From NCBI RefSeq assembly GCF_009914335.1, contig NZ_CP043925.1, forward strand, positions 2,914,001-2,978,000: a DNA stretch of 64,000 nt, read 5' to 3'. The DNA is from Proteus columbae (GTDB lineage: Bacteria > Pseudomonadota > Gammaproteobacteria > Enterobacterales > Enterobacteriaceae). Position 1 is the first letter of the stretch. Every line of letters starts with the position of its first letter. Shown one piece after another: positions 53,882 through 64,000 of the stretch. Below the pieces are notes generated by a model. That model searched no databases, was not told the DNA's origin, and worked only from the letters and a program-made list of their open reading frames with translations. The position numbers were made by a program, and so were the translations under genes.

Positions 53882-54661
53882 TTACGATGCCTTATCGTCG
53901 ACGATAATCACTTCGATTTTGTGCTCTTTCAGTTCCTGAATATACTCTTCAGGGATACCTGAGTCGGTCACTAATATATCAATATCACCAAACTCTCTGA
54001 TCATATGACAGCTGCGTTTACTGAATTTCGTAGAATCTGCAACCGCAATAATCGTTTCTGAGATATCACACATTAAACGGTTAAGACTGGCTTCCTGTTC
54101 ATTGTGTGTGGTGATACCAACACGTAAATCGAATCCGTCAACACCTAGAAATACCTTATCAAATCGATAATTTCTAAGGCTATTTTCAGCTTGTGAGCCT
54201 GAAAAAGACAACGCACTTTTTCGCAATACACCACCGGTCATTAATACTTCCACACCTGAGGTATTTGCTAACTCCATTGCGACATCCAGACCGTTAGTCA
54301 TGACCACTACATTTTCGCGCGACTTTAAATGTGTCGCGATTTCGCGAGTAGTTGTCCCCGAGTCAAGAATGACGGTGTCTCCATCCTTTATCAGCGTTGC
54401 GGCAGCTTTCCCGATTAATGTTTTAATGCCCGCGTTTTGCCCACGTTTTTCGTGGATACTCAATTCGGCAATAAATCCCGTATTAGGAATTGCTGCACCA
54501 TGAGAGCGAACGATATAACCATTTTTCTCAAGAAAACTTAGATCGCTGCGGATAGTGACACTTGAGACTTTAAATAATTCAGCGAGATCTTCGACTCTGG
54601 CTTTACCTTGTTGGTTTACCATATCGAGGATTTCCATACGCCTCTCAACTGCCGCTTTCAC
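53882..54661 (-). CDS. agaR: DeoR-family repressor AgaR
   Basis: 259 residues. The N-terminal DeoR helix-turn-helix (about 5-58, VEDLAELFKVSSVTIRSDLSFLEKNGYIVR) is followed by a sugar-phosphate sensor domain (DSGTTTREIATHL, TNGLDVAMELA, GGVLRKSALSFSG). It is the first gene of the aga-kdu operon, so likely autoregulated. E. coli AgaR binds TTTCRTTT-type sequences. Many TTTCG elements lie directly upstream of this gene and in front of the lyase operon and kbaY. Confidence 0.92.
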   Translation of the reverse strand: MKAAVERRMEILDMVNQQGKARVEDLAELFKVSSVTIRSDLSFLEKNGYIVRSHGAAIPNTGFIAELSIHEKRGQNAGIKTLIGKAAATLIKDGDTVILDSGTTTREIATHLKSRENVVVMTNGLDVAMELANTSGVEVLMTGGVLRKSALSFSGSQAENSLRNYRFDKVFLGVDGFDLRVGITTHNEQEASLNRLMCDISETIIAVADSTKFSKRSCHMIREFGDIDILVTDSGIPEEYIQELKEHKIEVIIVDDKAS

Positions 54662-55196
54662 TTTCGTCTCCTTACGAAACCAAAAGACTTTCTTTCGATT
54701 GGTTTCGAATGTAGTTTACTACGCCAATTTTTACCGACAATGCAAAAAAACAAAACTTTTGATCTCTTTCACAAAGTTTCGAATCATCATCGATTACTTA
54801 CGATTATTTTCGTGTAGCTTCAATAATAGCCTTGAGGCCGCCAGTTTCCAATAAATAAAATGATATAACGCAACGCTATACTTATGATCACACCATATAT
54901 AGCTAGATAAAACACAATAATATAGATTTAATATCACACAAACACACAATAAACAGCTTTAAACTCCATATCATGCATTCATTTTCGAAAAACAAATCAA
55001 AATAAATAGCTCAAATAGTCAATAAAACATGAAATAGTATCGAATCGAAAGTATTTTAATCGAAAATTTAGGTTCTCATCTTTCGAAATTAACTTTCATT
55101 TACTTTCGATATTTCGTATTTGTGATTTTAATCTCTTTTGTTTTGATAAATTTTACGTAATGTAACAGGATAAAAAAGAAACTCAGGAAATGACGA
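54662..55196. promoter_or_regulatory. Divergent control region agaR / sulfatase maturase with AgaR-like sites
   Basis: 535 AT-rich bases hold about a dozen TTTCG or CGAAA words in two clusters. The first spans 54661-54815 and includes CTTTCG, TACGAAAC, TCTTTCGATT, GGTTTCGAAT, AGTTTCGAAT and TTTTCG. The second spans 55040-55116 and includes ATCGAATCGAAAG, ATCGAAAATT, TCTTTCGAAATT, ACTTTCGAT and ATTTCG. The clusters sit by the two divergent starts, as operators of AgaR would. The stretch between (about 54840-55020) shows nothing else. Confidence 0.65.
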
Positions 55197-56432
55197 ATGG
55201 CATTAAATCAACCTGCTTATTTTCATATGATGGCAAAACCCACAAGCTACCACTGTAATATTAAGTGTGAATACTGCTTTTATCTGGAAAAAGAAAATAT
55301 TTTTCAAGATGAAGAAAAAGAGACAGGCCATACCGTCATGCCTGATGGTGTCCTTCGTCGTTATATTAAAGACTATATACAGTCACACAGTGGCGACCAG
55401 GTTGATTTTTCTTGGCAAGGAGGAGAACCAACACTTGCTGGATTAGCCTTCTTTGAGCAAGTCGTTAAATACCAAAAGCAATTTGCTAACGGCAAGACAA
55501 TTACAAATAGCGTACAAACCAATGCAATCGCCATTAATCGCCAATGGGCACAATTTTTTGCGGATAACCACTTTCTATTAGGTGTTTCCATCGATGGTAT
55601 TGAAGCGGTTCACGATAAATATCGTATTTCAGTCAATGGTAGCCCTACTTTTGAACGAGTAAAGCGTGCAATTAAGCTACTAAACGAATATGGCGTCGAA
55701 TTTAATACACTCACGGTAGTTAACGACCAAAATTGGAATAAAGGAAAAGAAACCTACCAAGCCTTAAAAGAATTAGGTTCAACATTCTTTCAATTTATTC
55801 CCATTGTCGAAGTCGATAGACGCTTTCCTCATACTCATGGCGGACATTATGCCCCTGGCCCCAATGCACAACTGGCTCCATTTTCTGTTCCAGCCGAAGG
55901 CTACGGACAATTTATGACAGAAGTGTTTAATGAATGGATACGCCAAGGCGATATTGGAAAAATATATATTCGTTTATTTGATAGCTTATTAGGCACATGG
56001 ATGGGATATCCTGCATCAACATGTATTCAATCGAAAACCTGTGGTCAGGCGTTAATCATTGAGGCAAATGGTGATATTTATTCTTGTGATCACTATGTTT
56101 ATCCCGCCAATAATTTAGGCAATATCCATCAAAATAGCCTTGCTCGCTTAGTAACATCAAAACAGCAACAGCGCTTTGGTCAAAATAAATACGATAAACA
56201 AACCAGCCTTTGTAAACAGTGTGAAGTGCAAAGCTTATGTTATGGCGGTTGCCCTAAACATCGCATTATTGCTATTGAAGGTGAAAAACATCGTCATAAC
56301 TACCTATGTCGTTCTTATAAACAAATATTTCATCATACAGCGATAGGTATGCAGTTAATGCAGCAATCTATTTCACGAGGAGGTCTCGCCAGCGATGCAC
56401 TTCCCGCAATGAAAAAAAACTACATAAAGTAG
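55197..56432 (+). CDS. Anaerobic sulfatase maturase (anSME), radical SAM/SPASM
   Basis: 411 residues. The radical-SAM cluster motif is CNIKCEYC (C20, C24, C27). SPASM-type cysteines in the C-terminal third (TCIQSKTCGQ, SCDHYVYP, CKQCEVQSLCYGGCPKHR) hold auxiliary Fe-S clusters. It oxidises the active-site Cys (or Ser) of sulfatases to formylglycine in the cytoplasm before export, without oxygen. The two sulfatases of this island both have Cys-type sites and are its evident substrates. AGGA lies before the ATG. It begins an operon with the second sulfatase, 40 bases upstream of it. Confidence 0.93.
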   Translation: MALNQPAYFHMMAKPTSYHCNIKCEYCFYLEKENIFQDEEKETGHTVMPDGVLRRYIKDYIQSHSGDQVDFSWQGGEPTLAGLAFFEQVVKYQKQFANGKTITNSVQTNAIAINRQWAQFFADNHFLLGVSIDGIEAVHDKYRISVNGSPTFERVKRAIKLLNEYGVEFNTLTVVNDQNWNKGKETYQALKELGSTFFQFIPIVEVDRRFPHTHGGHYAPGPNAQLAPFSVPAEGYGQFMTEVFNEWIRQGDIGKIYIRLFDSLLGTWMGYPASTCIQSKTCGQALIIEANGDIYSCDHYVYPANNLGNIHQNSLARLVTSKQQQRFGQNKYDKQTSLCKQCEVQSLCYGGCPKHRIIAIEGEKHRHNYLCRSYKQIFHHTAIGMQLMQQSISRGGLASDALPAMKKNYIK

Positions 56433-56472
56433 CCCTATTTTTATTTTATCTTGTTTATTCTGGAGACAATTC

Positions 56473-58083
56473 GTGACCTTACCTTCTGTTAGAAAAAGCT
56501 TACTCGCTGGGCTCATTGCTACATCGTGTTTAAGTGCCCCAATATCTGCCAATGCAGGTGGAACACCTGAAAAACCGAATGTGCTGTTGATCGTGATGGA
56601 TGATTTAGGCACCGGACAGCTTGACTTTGTGTTAGATACCTTAGATGTGGATGCGTTAGCACAAAGACCGACACCTCCTCGTTATGAAGGAGATATCAAC
56701 AAAATGGTAGAAGCTGCACGCATTGCCATGCCTAATGTCAGCGATATGGCGGCAAATGGTGCAAAAATGACTAATGCATTTGTTGCACACCCTGTTTGTG
56801 GCCCTTCTCGAGCAGGTATCTTTACTGGGCGCTCTCCTGCAAGCTTTGGTACTTACAGTAATGACGATGCTATTTTAGGTATTCCAAAAGATATCAAACT
56901 ATTGCCTTCACTTTTCCAAGAAAATGGCTATGCCACCGCCAGTATTGGTAAATGGCATAACGCAAAAGTTATTCGCAAACCGAAAATTAATGAAAGTAAG
57001 CAAACTCGTGATTATCACGACAATATGATCTCAACGCCAGAAGCGGGTTATGCCCCTCATGAACGAGGTTTCGATTATGACTTTAGCTATTACGCATCAG
57101 GAGTAGCTTTATGGAATTCACCTGCATTTTGGCGTAATGGTGTCAATATTCCTGCTCCGGATTACACCACTCATCTTTTAACGGATGAAACCCTAAAATT
57201 TATTGATGAACATAAAGATAAACCTTTCTTTATCAATCTTTCATATAGCGTTCCCCATATTCCATTAGAACAAGCTTCTCCTGCTAAATATATGGAGAAA
57301 TTTGATACAGGAAATGTTGAGGCAGATAAATACTTTGCTGCATTAAATGCAGCCGATGAAGGTATTGGTCAAATTATTGCGAAATTAAAAGAAAATGGTG
57401 AGTTAGAAAATACACTGATCTTTTTCTTATCGGATAATGGTGCTGTTAATGAGTCACCAATGCCAATGAATGCGATGGATAGAGGCTTTAAAGGGCAAAT
57501 GTTTAATGGTGGCGTTAGAGTACCTTTTATTGCTTATCAACCTGGCACTATTCCAGCTGGAACAAAAAGTGATGAGATGATCTCCGCACTTGATATTTTA
57601 CCGACTGCACTACAAACAGCAGGTATTGCGATCCCTGACAATCTAAACGTTGAAGGGAAAAATATCATGCCTTTACTTAAAGGTGAAACAACAAAGTCCC
57701 CTCATAACTATCTTTATTGGGCCGGCCCTGGTACTAAACATTACAGTGAAGAAAACCAAGAGTTTTGGCACGGATATCACCAATGGATAACCTATCAACG
57801 TAAAACACCGCCTACAAATCCTAATTTAGAAAAACTCTCTAAAGGTGCTTGGGCTGTACGTGATGGTGAATGGGCGCTCTATTTTTATGATGATGGAAAA
57901 AATCAGCCTCAACTTTTTAACGATAAAAAAGATCCTGCTGAATCAATCGATCTTGCTAAACAAAATCCACAAAAAGTGGCAGAACTAAAAAATGCGTATT
58001 ACCAGTGGATCAAAGATAAGCCAAAGCCCGTTCTTTGGGGACAAGATCACTATCAAATACTAGTGGATTCTGCAAAACCTTAA
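56473..58083 (+). CDS. Sec-exported type I sulfatase, probable chondroitin sulfatase
   Basis: 536 residues from a GTG with GGAG upstream. A Sec signal (VRKSLLAGLIATSCLSAPISANA) is followed by a sulfatase domain with metal motif LLIVMDDLGTG, formylglycine site CGPSR (C109-R113) and FFLSDNGAVNE. It differs from the first sulfatase in export route and in its canonical CxPSR site. It probably desulfates unsaturated chondroitin disaccharides or the polymer in the periplasm. It is located directly after its maturase gene. Position specificity (4-O or 6-O) cannot be told from sequence. Confidence 0.9.
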   Translation: MTLPSVRKSLLAGLIATSCLSAPISANAGGTPEKPNVLLIVMDDLGTGQLDFVLDTLDVDALAQRPTPPRYEGDINKMVEAARIAMPNVSDMAANGAKMTNAFVAHPVCGPSRAGIFTGRSPASFGTYSNDDAILGIPKDIKLLPSLFQENGYATASIGKWHNAKVIRKPKINESKQTRDYHDNMISTPEAGYAPHERGFDYDFSYYASGVALWNSPAFWRNGVNIPAPDYTTHLLTDETLKFIDEHKDKPFFINLSYSVPHIPLEQASPAKYMEKFDTGNVEADKYFAALNAADEGIGQIIAKLKENGELENTLIFFLSDNGAVNESPMPMNAMDRGFKGQMFNGGVRVPFIAYQPGTIPAGTKSDEMISALDILPTALQTAGIAIPDNLNVEGKNIMPLLKGETTKSPHNYLYWAGPGTKHYSEENQEFWHGYHQWITYQRKTPPTNPNLEKLSKGAWAVRDGEWALYFYDDGKNQPQLFNDKKDPAESIDLAKQNPQKVAELKNAYYQWIKDKPKPVLWGQDHYQILVDSAKP

Positions 58084-58138
58084 TATTCAACTTCCGTTCT
58101 GTTTCGCAAGGATGCGTCTTTTTTTCTGAGATACGAAA

Positions 58139-59614
58139 ATGGCTATTGAAATTGCATCTTCAGCACGACCCAAACTCCCTTATGAGCACCCAAACGTAGA
58201 AATCTACCAACGCTTATTTAAGGAAAATATCATTCGACGATTAGTCAGAAAATCAGCTTATCGTCGCTATGATAAAACGATCACTGACTTTTTTAATGAT
58301 GAAAGTCAGTCACTTTTCTCTTTATGTGAAATGCTGACACAGTATGTCACACAGGCTTTTCATCATTACCAAGTCTGGGGTTACTCTCATGCTTATTATC
58401 CCGGAAGCCCAGGACAACAAACGGCAAGAACGGATGCTCTTGAAGGTGTTAGCAGGGTACTTCCTCTACTTGCAACATGGATAGTTAGCAGCAAGAAAAG
58501 TACATTGATGGGATTAAATCATCAAGCTTTCAACTTACCTTTAATGATCAAACAAAGCTTTATTCATGGCACTGATCCACTTCATAAAGGATATTGGGGG
58601 AAACTTGAAGATTACGATCAACGAATTTGTGAAGCATCTGATTTAGCGCTCACTCTTTGGATAAGCCGTGAATGGGTGTGGGATACATTAACCCCCACAA
58701 CACAACAACAAATTATTACTTGGTTTGAGCAAGTTAATCACTGTGAAATTGTTGATAATAACTGGCATTTCTTCCCTCTTACCGTCCAATTTGTCATTAA
58801 AGCACTCACAGGGAAAGACACGATTGCCCATTGGCGATATGAACGATTAAAAGAGTTTTATGTTGGTGACGGATGGTTTCGTGATGGAGCAAAAGGTAAT
58901 TATGATTACTACAATGCGTGGGGCTTTTACTATTCATTATATTGGTTAACGCAAATTGATCCTCAATTTGATACGACATTTATTACTCAATCACTTAATA
59001 CCTTTAATCAGCATTACCTTTATTTTATGACTCCCAAAGGTATTCCTTTCTTTGGTCGAAGTGCCTGCTATCGCCTTGCGGTTTCTGCTCCATTATTAGC
59101 GGGTGTCGATTTACATTGTCCTTCAGTAAAAGTAGGCGAGGCAAAACGCGCCTTTGAAAGCAGTTTACGTTATTTTATTTCTCAAGGGGCATTAAAAAAT
59201 GGCGCCCCGACTCAAGGCTTATTTACTCACGATCCTCGTTTAGTTGATAACTACAGTGGACCTGCCAGTAGTTTTTGGTCATTGCGTGCCGTGATTATTG
59301 CGCTTTATTGTGCTGATCGTATCAATTTATGGCAAACACCTTCACTTCCATTACCTATCGAAAAAGATAACTTTCGTTTCGAAATTCCTGCTATTCAAGC
59401 TTTAGTGACTGGAGTGAAAGCAACACAAGAGGTAAACGTCATTTTTTGCGAAGATTATACAACTCAGCAAACACCATTAACCCGCCGTTTAGAAAAACAA
59501 ACCTTAGCACAAAAAGTCGCTGAAACCGTGATAGGACAGTCAAGACGACCGAAAAATAATTTATTACGCAAAGGGATCACCAGTTATAGCTCTAAAATGG
59601 CACATTTTTTCTAA
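58139..59614 (+). CDS. DUF2264 family protein, possible glycan-active enzyme
   Basis: 491 residues, no signal peptide. The sequence GYSHAYYPGSPGQQTARTDALEGVSRVLPLLATWI, NNWHFFPLTVQF, GDGWFRDGAKGNYDYYNAWGFYY and GRSACYRLA is that of the DUF2264 family, predicted to form an (alpha/alpha)6 toroid. I recall that some members are beta-glucuronidases (CAZy GH154), but this is from memory. It follows the second sulfatase by 55 bases on the same strand. Its presence suggests a cytoplasmic step on a uronic-acid sugar not covered by the GH105 enzyme. The C-terminal 40 residues are basic. Confidence 0.75.
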   Translation: MAIEIASSARPKLPYEHPNVEIYQRLFKENIIRRLVRKSAYRRYDKTITDFFNDESQSLFSLCEMLTQYVTQAFHHYQVWGYSHAYYPGSPGQQTARTDALEGVSRVLPLLATWIVSSKKSTLMGLNHQAFNLPLMIKQSFIHGTDPLHKGYWGKLEDYDQRICEASDLALTLWISREWVWDTLTPTTQQQIITWFEQVNHCEIVDNNWHFFPLTVQFVIKALTGKDTIAHWRYERLKEFYVGDGWFRDGAKGNYDYYNAWGFYYSLYWLTQIDPQFDTTFITQSLNTFNQHYLYFMTPKGIPFFGRSACYRLAVSAPLLAGVDLHCPSVKVGEAKRAFESSLRYFISQGALKNGAPTQGLFTHDPRLVDNYSGPASSFWSLRAVIIALYCADRINLWQTPSLPLPIEKDNFRFEIPAIQALVTGVKATQEVNVIFCEDYTTQQTPLTRRLEKQTLAQKVAETVIGQSRRPKNNLLRKGITSYSSKMAHFF

Positions 59615-59681
59615 TCACCTTTCATTTGCTTTCAGTGCGAAGGCAATAAAAATGTGATTTAGATCTTTTACCTTTCTATTT

Positions 59682-59715
59682 CTTTCGTTTATTATAATTC
59701 GTAATTAAACGAAAG
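59682..59715 (+). promoter_or_regulatory. Palindromic AgaR-like operator before kbaY
   Basis: CTTTCGTTTA and TTAAACGAAAG form an inverted repeat around 13 bases, ending 14 bases before the kbaY ATG. It agrees with the TTTCRTTT core of the E. coli AgaR site and with the elements near agaR. Confidence 0.7.
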
Positions 59716-59719
59716 ATGA

Positions 59720-61531
<1,812 letters not shown>

Positions 61532-61551
<20 letters not shown>

Positions 61552-62173
61552 TACTCTTTCATCACTGAAAGTGATCCCCGTGATCCAAATTAATCGCGCT
61601 GAAGATGCAATCTGGCTGGGTGAAATTCTAACCCAAAATCAACTACCTGTTGCTGAAATTACCTTTCGTACACCGGCAGCAGCCAAAGCTATAAAGCTAA
61701 TGCATGAGCACTTTCCTGAGCTTATTTTATGTGCAGGAACAGTATTAACTGCACAACAAGCTGATATAGCAAAAGAAGCTGGAGCAAGCTTTGTTATTTC
61801 TCCGGGTTATAACCCAAGTACCGTTGATTACTGCCTTAATAACGGCATTGATATTGTGCCAGGCATTAATAATCCAAGCCAAGTCGAAGTTGCTCTTGAA
61901 AAAGGCTTAACCTTACTTAAATTCTTCCCTGCAGAAGCCTCTGGCGGTGTAAAAATGCTAAAAGCATTAGCGTCACCTTACACCCAAGCCCAATTTATGC
62001 CTACAGGCGGCATTAGTTTAAATAACGTGAGTGATTATCTTGCTATTCCACAAGTTGTTGCTTGTGGAGGAAGCTGGATTGCCACAGCAGATACCATTGA
62101 TAAACAAGATAAAGAAACTATTGTTAATCATATTCAAAATATCCACTCATTACTAAAAACACATAAGGGATAA
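61532..62173 (+). CDS. 2-keto-3-deoxy-6-phosphogluconate aldolase (Eda/KdgA type)
   Basis: 213-residue class I aldolase with catalytic Glu region VAEITFRTPAA, Arg/Thr block LCAGTVLT, and Schiff-base Lys in LLKFFPAEASGG. It splits KDPG to pyruvate and glyceraldehyde-3-P, ending the uronate branch. It begins inside the kdgK frame. Confidence 0.92.
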
Positions 62174-62178
62174 ATAAA

Positions 62179-62760
62179 ATGAAACAGGTTGCCGTTTTAT
62201 TAGCTGATGGATTTGAAGAAGGTGAAGCTGTTGTTTTTATTGATATCATGCGCCGTCTTGATATTCATGTTGATGTACTTTCTTGCATGGATAGCTTGGT
62301 ATTAAATACTTATTTTGAAACTAAAATCAGCGCTGATTTTCTATTAGCAAATAAATTTACACATAGCTATGACGCAATAATGATGCCGGGTGGCCCTAAA
62401 GGCACAGATCGTTTATGCGCTAACAAGCAAGTTATTCAATTTATTAAGCGCCATATTGCTGAAGATAAATATATTTGTGCACTGTGCTCTTCTGGTGCCA
62501 AAGTATTAGCGGCACATCATCTTCTTGAAGGTCGTAATTACAGTACTGGCGATAAATTAGCAGATAAATACGATGATGGTCATTATCTTGATCAAGATGT
62601 TGTGGTTGATGGAAAGTTTATCAGTGCAAAAGGATTAGGTGTAAGTTTTGAATTTGCCTTTACGGTGGCTAAGCATTTATTAAGCGACAATACAGAAAAA
62701 GTAGACTGGCAAGCCAATCATATTTATTTCAAACACTGGCCATTAGATTATCTTAAATAA
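62179..62760 (+). CDS. DJ-1/PfpI family protein
   Basis: 193 residues with the DJ-1 signature: Glu in LADGFEEGEAV, MMPGGPKGTDRL, and the nucleophile-elbow Cys in CALCSSGAKVLAA. Relatives include YajL/YhbO-type stress proteins. The role in this operon is not known. It might protect against reactive carbonyls such as methylglyoxal formed from triose phosphates. It starts five bases after the KDPG aldolase stop, so it is the last gene of that operon. Confidence 0.82.
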   Translation: MKQVAVLLADGFEEGEAVVFIDIMRRLDIHVDVLSCMDSLVLNTYFETKISADFLLANKFTHSYDAIMMPGGPKGTDRLCANKQVIQFIKRHIAEDKYICALCSSGAKVLAAHHLLEGRNYSTGDKLADKYDDGHYLDQDVVVDGKFISAKGLGVSFEFAFTVAKHLLSDNTEKVDWQANHIYFKHWPLDYLK

Positions 62761-62783
62761 ATACGTTATTTTATATTTAAATA

Positions 62784-62808
62784 AAAAGGGGATTAACTCC
62801 CCTTTTAT
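62784..62808. terminator. Bidirectional terminator after the kbaY operon
   Basis: AAAAAGGGGA, TTAAC, TCCCCTTTTA is a symmetrical stem with A- and T-tracts. It separates two convergent genes. Confidence 0.85.
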
Positions 62809-62845
62809 ATTTAATCACTTTTATGACTAAATGAGTTTATTAAAC

Positions 62846-64000
62846 TTATTTCTGTTTAAAAGCGTGAGGTTCAGAATAACGCCATAATTTATCCCAATAC
62901 TCTTCAATAAATGTACTTACGGCTTCTTCGCCTTCAACAAGATAGTTAAATTCTGACAAATACCCTGGGTACATATTATCGGAACCAACAATATACAATT
63001 CATCATCAATAATAGTCACTTTTGCGTGGTTTCCCGGTGCAGGAGCGACTTTAGGGTAAATACCACTCGCATTAACCAATGACCAGAATGGATGACCAAT
63101 ATCCCCTTGTTTCGGTGGATCTTCGCTTAGTGGCGCTTCTTTTAGTGTAGCGGTATAAGATGATTCATCTGCACCAGGCCATTTATAGGTTTTACCTTCC
63201 GTTTGTAGTGCTTTTGGTACTTTATCGGTAAAGAAGAATGGCGCTATTTTAATACGACGTAATGCTGATTCACGAATTTTATCAGGATCAGGAATAACGG
63301 CATCTGTATCAACATCATGAGTCAGATAATATTTAAATAATTCAAAGGTTCTTTGTGCTCCAGAGCCAAATGAATATTGGTCGCCATTAGCACCGGCGGC
63401 GGCATCTAATGGTGAAACAACAATTTCAACTTCTAACTCTGGATTTTTTAATAACGCTTCAATTATCCAATGGCAGACAGGGTGATCTTTCCATTTTTTC
63501 TTCCATGCACTCACTACATCTTGTTGAGACATACGAATTTTTTTCTTAGCATTTTTTATAAGGTATTCCTTCATTTTCTCGGAACCTTTCTTATAATCAA
63601 CTCGCATATCAGGCCCTACCCAATATTTTCCTACAGAGAAAATACGGTCAGTTTTGAAAAAGCCTTCATCTGGCGATTGAGCTAAGTTTTGTTCATTTTT
63701 CTTTTTAATTTCTCTTAATACACTGCTCTTTGTTAATGGATCGATAATCTTATAGCTTGCTTTTTTAGCGACCCATTCATTTTTTTTACTATCAAAATAT
63801 TCTTTTGTAATTAAATCTTTACCTACATCCCACATTTTATTTAAGAATAATTGGGAATGAAGTGCTGATTCGCCAATAACCTTAACGGAAACATCATGAA
63901 CTGGTGGATAACTTTTAAAAAGATCCATATTTAAATTATGACCACCAACGAAAGCTTCACAACCATCAACAGCAATAATTTTTGTATGGTTCCATGTCAT
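62846..64000 (-). CDS. Phospholipase D-family protein, 5' part cut by the window end
   Basis: At least 384 residues, and the frame is still open at position 64,000, so the true start lies outside. Two HKD-type motifs are seen. HTKIIAVDGCEAFVGGHNLNMD is at the start of the visible part. NHAKVTIIDDELYIVGSDN followed by LSEFNYLVE is near the C-terminus. This spacing is that of PLD-superfamily phospholipases. A secreted effector is possible but nothing in the visible part shows it. The N-terminal end, and so any signal, is missing. Confidence 0.85.
   Translation of the reverse strand: MTWNHTKIIAVDGCEAFVGGHNLNMDLFKSYPPVHDVSVKVIGESALHSQLFLNKMWDVGKDLITKEYFDSKKNEWVAKKASYKIIDPLTKSSVLREIKKKNEQNLAQSPDEGFFKTDRIFSVGKYWVGPDMRVDYKKGSEKMKEYLIKNAKKKIRMSQQDVVSAWKKKWKDHPVCHWIIEALLKNPELEVEIVVSPLDAAAGANGDQYSFGSGAQRTFELFKYYLTHDVDTDAVIPDPDKIRESALRRIKIAPFFFTDKVPKALQTEGKTYKWPGADESSYTATLKEAPLSEDPPKQGDIGHPFWSLVNASGIYPKVAPAPGNHAKVTIIDDELYIVGSDNMYPGYLSEFNYLVEGEEAVSTFIEEYWDKLWRYSEPHAFKQK

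Overview
The window is enterobacterial (Morganellaceae) chromosome and almost certainly from a Proteus species. The base composition is low in G+C. The mgtE, hcp-hcr, sprT, tehB, kch and clcA genes are of Enterobacterales type. The centre carries the two chondroitinase ABC genes known from Proteus vulgaris: 1021 and 1013 residues, with the catalytic His/Tyr/Arg/Glu of lyase I at precursor positions 501/508/560/653. The exact species cannot be fixed from this window.

Layout. (1) 1-11,934: a cellulose locus. bcsR-bcsQ-bcsA-bcsB-bcsC run on + with divergent bcsG on -, and bcsZ, bcsE and bcsF are not present. (2) 11,970-31,505: housekeeping and stress genes. These are a persulfide-sensor-like ArsR regulator with two YeeE/YedE membrane proteins, sprT, mgtE behind an M-box Mg2+ riboswitch, hcp-hcr and tehB each behind a recognisable NsrR site, an aldehyde dehydrogenase, an alanine/glycine:Na+ symporter, clcA, kch, an exported Ntn hydrolase, yceI with a cytochrome b561, an RpiR-type regulator, a very small YadA-like trimeric autotransporter, and a GNAT acetyltransferase. 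(3) 32,323-62,806: a 30-kb chondroitin sulfate utilisation island. (4) 62,846-64,000: a phospholipase D-family gene cut by the window edge.

How the island works (partly inferred). Secreted lyases ABC I (endo) and ABC II (exo) cut chondroitin/dermatan sulfate to unsaturated disaccharides. An OmpG/KdgM-like porin and an autotransporter are made from the same operon. Two sulfatases, one with a Tat signal and one with a Sec signal, are activated by a radical-SAM maturase (anSME) and remove sulfate. A mannose-family PTS (agaV/W/E/F) imports the sugar. A GH105 unsaturated uronyl hydrolase splits it. kduI, kduD, kdgK and a KDPG aldolase take the uronate to pyruvate and glyceraldehyde-3-P. agaA, agaS and kbaY/kbaZ take the N-acetylgalactosamine half to triose phosphates. 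AgaR is encoded in the island, and TTTCG-type operator-like sequences lie before the lyase operon, between agaR and the maturase gene, and before kbaY.

Two tandem, near-identical 518-bp units sit between the convergent lyase and aga/kdu operons. Each encodes a 50-residue single-span peptide behind a leader that looks like a hok/sok type I toxin mRNA. The toxin is conserved between the copies, while the presumed antisense-target segment has diverged. This is the most unusual element in the window.
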